DNA from: Liolophura sinensis
Taxonomy: Eukaryota; Mollusca; Polyplacophora; Chitonida; Chitonidae
Reading direction: 5' to 3'
Assembly: GCF_032854445.1 (NCBI RefSeq)
Contig: NC_088307.1
Coordinates: forward strand, 25,183,953 to 25,247,952
Length of the DNA stretch: 64,000 nt
Below, piece by piece: positions 13,601 through 25,600 of the stretch. Numbering within the stretch: the first letter of the stretch is position 1; each line of letters begins with the position of its first letter. The position numbers were made by a program, and so were the translations under genes. A model generated the notes under the pieces. It was given only the letters and a program-made list of their open reading frames with translations. It made no database searches and was not told where the DNA came from.

Positions 13601-16600
13601 AATTTGACTGAATCAGATTCTATTCATCTCAGAAAGATGTTTTAAGGTTTGGCTGGGAGGGGAGGGCCTCTGTGGCCAGGGGGTGTAGAATTACGCCAAT
13701 GCAGCGTAATGACCCAGAAGCCTCTGTCGTATAAGTTACACATTCTCTTAAAACACCAATCAGATAATAAAAATATAAAGGGTTTGGTTGGAACATACGT
13801 GTAGGATGATAATTTTGTGGAAAAATATGATTAAGCCTTAAAAAATGTATTTTGTCTTGCAAATTTTTGGGGGCAAATGCAATATTTTGCGTTCATTTAA
13901 AAAAATCCAGCTTAAACACATGTATTGTTTTTGTCTCCAGCTCTTCACAGTGCCTGTTACCATGGTCACATCCGACTGGTGCAGTTTTTGCTGGAGAACG
14001 GTGCCGACATGAACCTGGTAGCTTCTGTCAGCGATCAGAATGGCGGCAGTGAGAAGAAGGAAGAGCAAACTCCTCTCATGTGGGCGTATGAGCGAGGTCA
14101 GAGGTCAATCTTGAACAAGTGCTCTATATGAAGTATATCTGTGCAATAAAACTTTTTTTGAAGATTTAAAAAAAAAAACACTGTAAGCTTATGGAGTATT
14201 GGCGCAATGTGTCGTCACCATTGCAAGAGAATATACAGTGTAGCTGACGGCCATATTGGAAGTATATTAGCATTTGCTGGTATAGCAGTATTTCTCCAAC
14301 AAGAGCTATCGAAAGTAGGTCCAATATTATAAGCTGTAACCAAAAAATCTGAACTTCTCCTGCATCACAGAAGATACTCCCTTTTAATTGGTCACTTTGG
14401 GAATGCATATATTTCTGAGCTCATCAACTGATGTCATCATATTTCTGTTACCCAGGTTATCGTAATTCATTCGGCTTTCAAAATAATGGCGTCACTGAAG
14501 TGATCAGCCAATACAACGGCCTTCTGTGCTTTGTTTGTTTCAAGGTTATTCACTGACTGGATAACATGTAGCCAGCATGAAGGTTACTAGCCTGAAATAT
14601 ATACATATTTTGTCAGTGACCATTTATTTACTTGACCGGTGTTTTATGTTGTACTCAAGAATATTTCACTTATACCAAGGAGGCCAGCATTATGGTGGGT
14701 GGGAGCAGGGTAGAGCCTGGGGGAAACCCATGACCACCCACAGGTTGCTGCCAGACCTTCCCACAGCCGGAGAGGAATCTAGCATAAGCTGGACCAATGT
14801 AACTAATCATGTCATATTATATTTATGTGTATTATGAAAATACGACATTGACAGGCTTTGAAAATGTACTTGGGATAATATATCAAAAAGTGATAAATTG
14901 TACAACTGTTGTAGCTTACAGTTTTTGTTTTCACACTTACATGTGAAGACAGGGAACTCTCCTGCTCTCACTCCTTGAGGGGCCTTGCCGACCATAAGCT
15001 GAAGATGACGCTTGTGTTTCCATTCTGTAGACATCATTTGTCTGTCCCTAATAATTGTACAGTGTTTATATCTGTATGTTACATGTGGGAAAGCTCATCA
15101 GTGACATGCTAAAGGTCTGTGGTTTTCCATGGGCACGCCAGTTTCCTCTTCCCATGAAAGCGACTGCCATCATATAATTTTAATGTTCCTAGTTACGCCG
15201 TTATACAACAATCAAATAAATAAATAAATAAATCATGTTTCCCTGACGATGTCTGGACCTATTATTTGCAGGTCACGACTCCATAGTGACGTTGTTGAAA
15301 CATCACAAGCGCCCGCAGGATGAGTCCGCATGCGGGGACTACACCCAGCCAGGGGGTGACGGCTCGTACGTCTCTGTCCCCTCCCCACTTGGCAAGCTAC
15401 GCAGCATCACAAGAGGTATGGAAAAGTTTCAAGCAAGCATGTAGTCATGGCGTTGTTGCAAGGACAATATGCTAATGCAGGTCTTCTTTCAGTGAGTTGT
15501 AAACGGTGTGACTTCTCTAAAAAAATCAGCCCACGTAACTGGTCATTAGGTTACAGACAGAATCTTTGCCAATAGACCAGTAGTCTACAGGTAATTGCGA
15601 GGTGTGAAAGTCAAATGGTCAGTTGGGGCTTTGGTCCTCTTTATGCTTCTGTTACTTGTCCATCATTGTGCTCGGAGTAATTTGGTATTGACATTATGAA
15701 TGTCACTTCTGACCGCAGAGAAGATTGACGTCTTACAGCTGCGTGCCAGCCTCCCGCACCAGTTCCACCTTCTCATCACAGACATGGAATTCCAGGAGGT
15801 CATTGGCACTGGATCCTTTGGCAAAGTCTTCAAGGGAAAATGTAGAGGAAAGACAGTGGCTATTAAACAGTGAGTTTGATTATATTCCTCGATAATTGTG
15901 TTAAGTTGGAGCGAAGGTGCTCTCAGCTTTTCTACTGGATCTTTTGAAGTTTTGATTTATTTATTTGATTTGTGTTTTATGCCGTACTCAAGAATATTTC
16001 ACTTATGCGACGGCGGTCAGCATTATGGTGGGAGGAAACTGGGCAGAGTCCGGGGGGAAACCCACGACCATGTGCGAACAGCCGGAGAGGAAACCAGCAT
16101 AAGCTGGACTTGAACTCAGAGCGACCGCATTGGTGAAAGGCTTATGGGTCATTATGCTGCGCTAGCGCGCTAACCAACTGAGCCGCTTGAAGTTTTGAGG
16201 TTTGTGACATTAAATTACTGTAAAAAATCATGTTTTTTATTATGTTTCAGCACCAAAAGTAATATATTAAAAAAAAAACAAGCAAACAAACAAATAAAAT
16301 AGCTATCTTCTGTTTAACTAGGTACAGGGCCAGCTCCTTTGGTGCGAAGTCAGATGTGGACATGTTTTGTAGAGAAGTGTCCATCCTGGCCAAACTCAAC
16401 AGTTCTTATGTTATAAACTTTGTGGGGGCGTGTTTGGATGATCCTAGTGTGAGTTCATTTACTGATTTTATTTGATGAAGGTGTTGTTTGTTTTATAACA
16501 TACAGTCTTATTCCCTGATCCACTAAAGGTTATGACACCAGAATAACCCTCATGCCTTAACCTTTCCACATGTGAACTTTCAGTGTAATTTATGCGCATT

Positions 16601-19600
16601 GAAGTTTTGATTTTGAGAACAAAACCACAATTGTTGGATTGGCCGGTTTCAGGGCTTTACAAGAAGTATTATTTTATCAGTCAGCACAGAAAAATGCCTT
16701 CAGAATGTGCTTGAATAAACACCTTGAAAGCATGTGAAAAGGTTGAAGAATGACATTACGTTAAAGTTATAGTATTAAATGTTTTGTCAGTTCAATTTTT
16801 GATAAATATATATCATTTTGGCTGTCATCATAATATTGAGGAAAATTTTTGTTGTTAATTTACTACCATTGAGTATGATGATGGTGAAATTCAGTATTGA
16901 ATTAGTGAGGAACTCTCAAAACCCGCATAAAGTACCAATCAGATAATGAAATGATGAAATCTGTTTCAGCAATTTGCCATAGTCACACAGTTCGTGTCAG
17001 GTGGATCGCTCTTCAGTCTTCTTCATGAACAAAAGAGGTAATTAACCTGTAATATCTTATCTAACATGTTTGCTTTCGAAAAGCTTACAAATATACATCA
17101 AATTTCATTGAAATGTGTTATTTAGAGCACCTTAAGGCACTGTTCCGGCTATACGTGGAAAGGTCTAGCAGCAACCTGCAGATGGTCGTGGGTTTTCTCC
17201 TGGCTCTGCCCGGTTTCCTCCCACCATAATGCTGGCTGCCATCGTATAAGTGAAATATTATTGAGTACGGCGTAAAACACCAATCAAATAAATAAATGAA
17301 TTAAGGCAATGATAAATAAACCCAAACTGCATGACAAAGTTATACATTTTGCATGATTATGACAGTTATATTGATCTTAGAAAGGTGTGTTGAGATTTGT
17401 TTGGAAATTGAGGTGATATCCTATCGCTTTTCAGCACCAAAAGTGATATTTTATGACAATAATTGCATCTAAAGACTCACTTTTTGGGGCGAATCTTGAA
17501 GTCTTTTATTATACAGTATAATGAAATGGGCCTCAGAGTAACACGCGAGCATAGCGCAATGACCCAGGAGCCTCTCACCAATGCGGTCGCTGTGAGTTTT
17601 AGTCCAGCTCATGCTGGCTTCCTCTCCGGCCAAATGTGGGAAGCAACCTGTGGATGGTCGTGGGTTTTCCCCGGCCTCTGTCCGGTTTCCTACCACCAAA
17701 ATGCTGGCCGTTGTCGTATAAGTGAAATATTCTTGAGTACAGCGTAAAACACCAATAAAATAAATAAATGCGTATTATATAGTATATATATCGTAGTACC
17801 AAAGGCTACTCAGAGGCACAGGTAGTGATTATCAGACCCTTGACCAATTTCTTAATTAAATGAGTGAGTGAGTGAGTGCTTGGGGTTTAACGTCGTACTC
17901 AACAATTTTTCAGTCATATGACGACGAAGGAATCATTTGGGTGCATGCACGTGTAATGTGCCTCCTTGTTGCAGGACGGATTTCCACCGCTCTTTTATTT
18001 AGTGCTGCATCACTGAGACGACTTACCGAAGGCAAGTAAGCCGCCCCGCCCGAGCCATTATACTGATACGGGTCAACCAGTCGTTGCACTATCCCCTTCA
18101 TGCTGAACGCCAAGCGAGGAAGTTACAACTTCCTCTTTTAAAGTCTTAGGTGTGACTCGACCAAGGATTGATCCTGGATCTACCGGTCCCGAAGCGGACG
18201 CTCTACCAACTGTGCTATCCGGGCCGGTCTTAATTAAATGAAGAAGTAAATTTAAACTTACATGTATTCTGTTGGTTTTAGTTTGATGTGAAAACTTTTT
18301 TGGATCTGTTGTTAGAAGCATGATTTGATTTAGTTTGCTGCATGTCACGCCACTCTATAAATAAATCAGCAGGAAAAATGTTTGGAAAATCATTAGTTTC
18401 TAATGCCATTGTCTGCCAACTGCTGAACATTAATGCATTGGTTTGACAGGCTGATTGACTTACAGTCCAAGCTAACGATCGCCTACGACGTGGCCAAAGG
18501 CATGGAATATCTTCACAATCTACCTCAGCCAATTATACACAGAGATCTCAACAGCCACAACATCCTGTTGGATGAAAACGGACACGCCCTGGTGGCTGAC
18601 TTTGGAGGTTTGTTCTATTTGTGTAAGATATCCTAGCCTGCAGTGTGTTAGTACTTAAATTTCCAAATTTTGTCCTCACTTTTTTAAATGGGTCCTTTTT
18701 TGAAAATGTCCTTGTCTAATAAGCAGAAAGTTCTGATTACATGTACATTGTTGATAATTTGTAATGAAAATCCCAGAAGATATAGCTGCATGTATACATG
18801 TTAATATAGGTTGCCTGGTTGTGGACCAATTTGTATGCGTATGTCAGCAACCTGTGGATGATCGTGGGTTTCCCTTGGGCTCTGCGTGCTTTCCTCCCAG
18901 CATAATGATGGCCATGGTTGTATAAGTGAAATATTCTTGAGTATGGCGTAAAATACTAACCGGATAAATAAATAAATAAACTATAGATGGAGCCTGTATT
19001 AAAGGAGAAGAAAACTTTAAAAAATGACACAATAGGCTGAAAAGAGCACATTTTTTTTCTATCTGGTGGTGCGTGTTGCATAATTTGGCGATTTTTCCTC
19101 ACTGTACATGTAAAGACTGAAAATGGCAAAGCTGGCATAAATCACTTAGTCCATCGCGTCCTCCATCTTCAGCACCCTGTAATTAATTCTGGGGGTGTGT
19201 TTCCACTCATCCAATGGGAGTAGTTAAAACTGCCGGCTTGTTCGTGTAAACTGGGAACCCACATCCAACATTCCTGATCGTCAAGTTGTAAACGAACTGT
19301 ACCGTTCGCTACCTTTTGGGAAGAAGAGTTCCACCAGAAATGCACTTTGGCTGTTTCCGACGGCAATTCTCCTAACACACAAGACTTCAGGACTAGTTCT
19401 TAGGCAAAATGGAGTGGCCCACAGTGGATTTTGGCGCTGACTTTATTTATAATTTATCAATTTGAAGTACATATTAGATTTTTTTTTATGGCACGCACCT
19501 GCGAGGAAATGCATAATCTATTTGATGGTATTTGATTGACATTTAAATTTTCTTCTCCTTTAAAGAAACCAGTATTAAGTACTCACTGTAAATTGTATAT

Positions 19601-22600
19601 TTTGTCAGAATCCCGCTTTCTGAGGTCTACGGAGGAAGATAACATGACCAAACAACCTGGGGTGAGTGACGTGAAAAATTCTCAGTTATTACCCTAAATG
19701 GGGATAAATTTCATCCATGACTTAGCTGCCCCTTTTTCTTGATTTTTAGAGTTCTGTTGATTTTAGAAAGGTGTTTTGAGGTTGGGAACATGGGATGATA
19801 TGCGAATAAAAAATTTTAAGTTTGAGTACGAAAAGTAATATTTTGTGACACTCATGCCTCTGAAAATGTACTTTTGTGGGCGAAATTTTAGCTCATTTAG
19901 GGTAGACATCTTATTTATTGATTAACTTTTATGTTATTTATTTATGTACTTATATACTTAGTTATTTGTTTATGTGTATATTTATTTGATTGGAGTTTTA
20001 TGCCATACTGAAGAATATTTCACTAATACAACAGCAGCTAGAGTTATTGTTGGGAGAAAACTGAACAGGGCGGCTGGGAAACGACCAGAGAGAAAGCCAG
20101 CATGAATTGTGTAAACTCACAGTGACTGCATTAGAGAGACCCCTGGGTCAGGCTTCCATTCTACTGTGGCATGCCAACAACTAGGCCTTGGAGGCTCCCT
20201 CTACTGGTAGAGAAGTGTTGCTGTTTGCCAAGTTGGCTCAGATGCTATGGCATGTGTTCTGTTGTGCCATTGTGCTAGCATCAGACAACTTGTAGGAACT
20301 TCAAAACATAATCGGAAAATCTCATGGTTCTACCATTATAGCATATATGTTAAGCTGGCTCTCCATGAGGTTTGGGTTCAAACCCAATCTTGGACAGAGG
20401 ATTTGTAAATTCCCCGGCTGTCAATGCATGTGGTGGCCTTGGTAACAATATAAATCAATCAGTGAGCCGTGTTTGGCCGTTCGATCGTTTTGTCTTTCAG
20501 CAGTATGTTATGCATGTCTAAATGTCACAAGTGGGAAGGTTTGCCAGTAAATTGCCAAAGGTCAGTGGTTTACTCAGTGCACTCCAGTTGCCTCCACCTA
20601 TAAAACTGAATGCCGTCTCTTAAGTGAAAGTCTTGAGTATTGCAGTAAGGAAACAATCAAACAAGTAAATAAATATATCAAGCTTGCTCATGTGATTTTG
20701 CACACAAATGTTTTTTGAGCAATGCATTTAAAAAACGATGAAATAAATAATTAAATCAGTGGATAATAAAATGGTTCCAAAAATTGCAGAACCTCCGCTG
20801 GATGGCTCCTGAGATCTTTACCCAGTGCACCAAGTATAGCATCAAGGCAGATGTGTTTAGCTACTCTCTGTGTCTGTGGGAACTTCTGGCGGGAGAACTG
20901 CCCTTTGCTCATCTCAAGCCAGGTGAGTCAGTGTAGCATCAAGGTGGATGTGTTTAGTTACTCCCTGTGACCGTGGGAACTTCTGGTGGGAGAACTGCCC
21001 TTTGCTGGTCTGTAACCAGGTGAGTCAGTGTAGCCACAAGGTGGATGTGTTTAGCTACTCCCTGTGACTGTGGGAACTTCTGTTGGGAGAACTGCCCTTT
21101 GCTCATATCAAGCCAGGTGAGTCAGTGTAGCGTCAAGGTGGATGTGTTTAACTACTCCCTGTGTCTGTAGGAACTTCTGGCGGGAGAACTGCCCTTTGTT
21201 CATCTCAAACCAGGTGAGTCAGTGTAGCGTCAAGGTGGATGTGTTTAACTACTCCCTGTGTCTGTGGGAACTTCTGGTGGGAGAACTGCCCCTTGCCGGT
21301 CTCAAACCAGGAATCAGTGTAGCGTCAAGGTGGATGTGTTTAACTACTCCCTGTGTCTTTGGGAACTTCTGGTGGGAGAACTGCCCTTTGCTGGTCTCAA
21401 ACCAGGAGTCAGTGTAGCGTCAAGGTGGATGTGTTTAGCTACTCCCTGTGTCTGTGGGAACTTCTGGTGGGAGAACTGCCGTTTGCTGGTCTCAAACCAG
21501 GTGATTCAGTGTAGCCACAAGGTGGATGTGTTTAGCTACTCCCTGTGACTGGGAACTTCTGGTGGGAGAACTGCCCTTTGCTGGTCTCAAACCAGGTGAT
21601 TCAGTGTAGCATCAAGGTGGATGTGTTTGGCTACTCCCTGTGTCTGTGGGAACTTCTGGCGGGAGAACTTGCCTTTGCTGGTCTCAAACCAGGTGAGTCA
21701 GTATAGCATCAAGGTGGATGTGCTTAGCTACTCCCTGTGACTGTGGGAACTTCTGGTGGGAGAACTTGCCTTTGCTGGTCTCAAACCAGGTGAGTCAGTG
21801 TAGCATCAAGGTGGATGTGTTTAGCTACTCCCTGTGTCTGTGGGAACTTCTGGCAGGAGAACTTGCCTTTGCTGGTCTCAAACCAGGTGAGTCAGTATAG
21901 CATCAAGGTGGATGTGCTTAGCTACTCCCTGTGACTGTGGGAACTTCTGGTGGGAGAACTTGCCTTTGCTGGTCTCAAACCAGGTGAGTCAGTGTAGCAT
22001 CAAGGTGGATGTGTTTAGCTACTCCCTGTGTCTGTGGGAACTTCTGGCGGGAGAACTTGCCTTAGCTGGTCTCAAACCAGGTGAGTCAGTGTAGCCACAA
22101 GGTGGATGTGTTTAACTACTCCCTGTGTCTGTGGGAACTTCTGGCGGGAGAACTGCCCTTTGCTGGTCTCAAACCAGGTGAGTCAGTGTAGCATCAAGGT
22201 GGATGTGCTTAGTTACTCCCTGTGACTGTGGGAACTTCTGGTGGGAGAATTGCCCTTTGCCGGTCTCAAACCAGGTGAGTCAGTGTAGCATCAAGGTGGA
22301 TGTGTTTAACTACTCCCTGTGTCTGTAGGAACTTGTGGTTGGAGAACTGCCCTTTGCTGGTCTCAAACCAGGTGATTCAGTGTAGCATCAAGGTGGATGT
22401 GTTTAGTTACTCCCTGTGTCTGTAGGAACTTCTGGTGGGAGAACTGCCCTTTGCTGGTCTCAAACCAGGTGTCAGTGTAGCATCAAGGTGGATATGCTTA
22501 GCTACTCCCTGTGTCTGTGGGAACTTCTGTTGGGAGAACTGCCCTTTGTTCATCTCAAACCAGGTGAGTCAGTGTAGCGTCAAGGTGGATGTGTTTAGCT

Positions 22601-25600
22601 ACTCCCTGTGTCTTTGGGAACTTCTGGTGGGTGAACTGCTCTTTGCCGGTCTCAAACCAGGTGTCAGTGTAGCATCAAGGTGGATATGCTTAGCTACTCC
22701 CTGTGTCTGTGGGAACTTCTGTTGGGAGAACTGCCCTTTGTTCATCTCAAACCAGGTGAGTCAGTGTAGCATCAAGGTGGATGTGTTTAGCTACTCCCTG
22801 TGTCTGTGGGAACTTCTGTTGGGAGAACTGGCCTTTGCTGGTCTCAAACCAGGTGAGTCAGTGTAGCATCAAGGTGGATGTGTTTAGCTACTCCCTTTGT
22901 CTGTGGGAACTTCTGGTGGGAGAACTGCCCTTTGCTGGTCGCAAACCAGGTGTCATTGTAGCGTCAAGGTGGATGTGTTTAGCTACTCCCTGTGTCTGTG
23001 GGAACTTCTGGCGGGAGAACTGCCCTTTGCTCATCTCAAACCAGGTGAGTCAGTATAGCATCAAGGCCGATGTGTTTAGCTACTCTCTGTGTCTGTGGGA
23101 ACTTCTGGTGGGAGAACTGCCCTTTGCTCATCTCAAGCCAGGTGAGTCAGTGTAGCATCAGGGTGGATGTGTTTAGCTACTCCCTGTGTCTGTGGGAACT
23201 TCTGTTGGGAGAACTGCCCTTTGCTCATCTCAAACCAGGTGAGTCAGTGTAGCGTCAAGGTGGATGTGTTTAACTACTCCCTGTGTCTTTGGGAACTTCT
23301 GGTGGGAGAACTGCCCTTTGCTGGTCTCAAACCAGGTGAGTCAGTATAGCATCAAGGTGGATGTGTTTAGCTACTCCCTGTGACTGTGGGAACTTCTGTT
23401 GGGAGAACTGCCCTTTGTTCATCTCAAACCAGGTGAGTCAGTGTAGCATCAGGGTGGATGTGTTTAACTACTCCCTGTGACTGTGGGAACTTCTGTTGGG
23501 AGAACTGCCCTTTGTTCATCTCAAACCAGGTGAGTCAGTGTAGCATCAGGGTGGATGTGTTTAGCTACTCCCTGTGTCTGTGGGAACTTCTGGCGGGAGA
23601 ACTGCCCTTTGCTCATCTCAATCCAGGTGAGTCAGGGTAGCATCAGGGTGGATGTGTTTAACTACTCCCTGTGTCTGTAGGAACTTCTGGTTGGAGAACT
23701 GCCCTTTGCTGGTCTCAAACCAGGTGAGTCAGTGTAGCATCAAGGTGGATGTGTTTAGCTACTCCCTGTGACTGTGGGAACTTCTGGTGGGTGAACTGCC
23801 CTTTGCTGGTCTCAAACCAGGTGAGTCAGTGTAGCATCAAGGTGGATGTGTTTAGCTACTCCCTGTGACTGTGGGAACTTTTGGTGGGAGAACTGGCCTT
23901 TGCTGGTCTCAAACCAGGTGAGTCAGTATAGCAGCAGCTAATAAGAGAAAAGGCTTAAGTTTATTAGAAAGATATTTTTACGGAATGTGTGATAACACAG
24001 ATCAAATCAGGTGTTAACCAGGGTGTGAACTAGTCCGGTGAATTTCAGAGAAATTGATTGAGAATCCCACACCCGCAGTCGTGTAAGTGAAAAATTCTTG
24101 AATACAGGATAAAACACCAAGTGATCAAATACAGGTACCTGTACTTAGTTATGCTTTCCTGTATTTACTGTTGTTATTTTGTTGCATTACAGCTGCAGCC
24201 GCTGCTGAGATGGCGTACCACACAACGCGACCTCCGATCGCCATAACCTTTCCCAAACCTCTGCTTGCTCTGCTACAGAAAGGTTGGAATGCCAACCCAC
24301 AGGTAAGATGAGGAATCACCTGTTATTTTAGTTCCTAATATTGATCGAGACAAGGAACGGTGTAATGTGATCCAACAAAGAGGTTATCATGGAATTGTTA
24401 CTTATGTTGCAGTTGTTGAAATTTGCTCTTTGAGGAGTAAGGAAGTGTTGCAGAATACTGCAGTTGTTGAAACCTGTTCTTTTAGGAGTAAGGTAGTATG
24501 GCAGAATACTGCATTTGTTGACACCAGCTCTTTTAGGCGTATGGAAGTGTTGCAGAATACTGCAGTTGTTGAAACATGTACTGTTAGGAGTATGGAATTG
24601 TGGCAGAATACTGCAGTTGTTGAAACCTGCTCTTTGAGGAGTATGGGAATGTGGCAGAATACTGCAGTTGTTGACACCAGCTCTTTTAGGAGTATGGAAA
24701 TGTGGTAGAATACTGCAGTTGTTGAACATGCACTGTTAGGAGTATGGAATTGTGGCAGAATACTGCAGTTGGTGACACCTGCTCTTTGAGGAGTATGGCA
24801 ATGTGGCAGAATACTGCATTTGTTGAATCCTCCTATTTTAGGAGTACGGAAGTGTGGCAGAATACTGCAGTTGTTGACACCTGCTCTTGAGGAGTCTGGA
24901 AGTGTGGTAGAATACTGTTGACACCTGCTCTTTCAGGAGTGTGGAAGTGTTGCAGAATAGTGCAGTTGTTGAAACGTGTACTGTTAGGAGTATGGAAGTG
25001 TGGCAGAATACTGCAGTTGTTGACACCCGCTCTTGAGGAGTATGGAAGTGTTGTAGAATACTGTTGACACCTGCTCTTTCAGGAGTGTGGAAGTGTTGCA
25101 GAATAGTGCAGTTGTTGAAACGTGTTCTGTTAGGAGTATGGAATTGTGGCAGAATACTGCAGTTGTTGACACCTGCTCTTGAGGAGTATGGAAGTGTTGT
25201 AGAATACTGCAGTTGTTGACACCAGCTCTTTTAGGAGTATGGAAATGTTGCAGAATACTGCAGTTGTTGAAACATGTACTGTTAGGAGTATGGAATTGTG
25301 GCAGAATACTGCAGTTGTTGACACCTGCTCTTTGAGGAGTATGGCAATGTGGCAGAATACTGCATTTGTTGAATCCTCCTATTTTAGGAGTATGGAAGTG
25401 TGGCAGAATACTGCAGTTGTTGACACCCGCTCTTGAGGAGTATGGAAGTGTGGTAGAATACTGTTGACACCTGCTCTTTCAGGAGTATGGAAGTGTTGCA
25501 GAATAGTGCAGTTGTTGAAACATGTACTGTTAGGAGTATGGAAATGTGGTAGAATACTGCAGTTGTTGAAACATGCACTGTTAGGAGTATGGTTGCAGAA

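Noticed and set aside
18150-18230. Possible tRNA gene
   Set aside because: A- and B-box-like sequences are present, but they form the head of a SINE with target-site duplications; no complete cloverleaf.
21142-23640. Series of 60-143 codon plus-strand ORFs across the exon-18-derived array
   Set aside because: They run in changing frames through a 97-bp repeat and lack the first half of the exon; stops appear in many units. Treated as repeat shadows.
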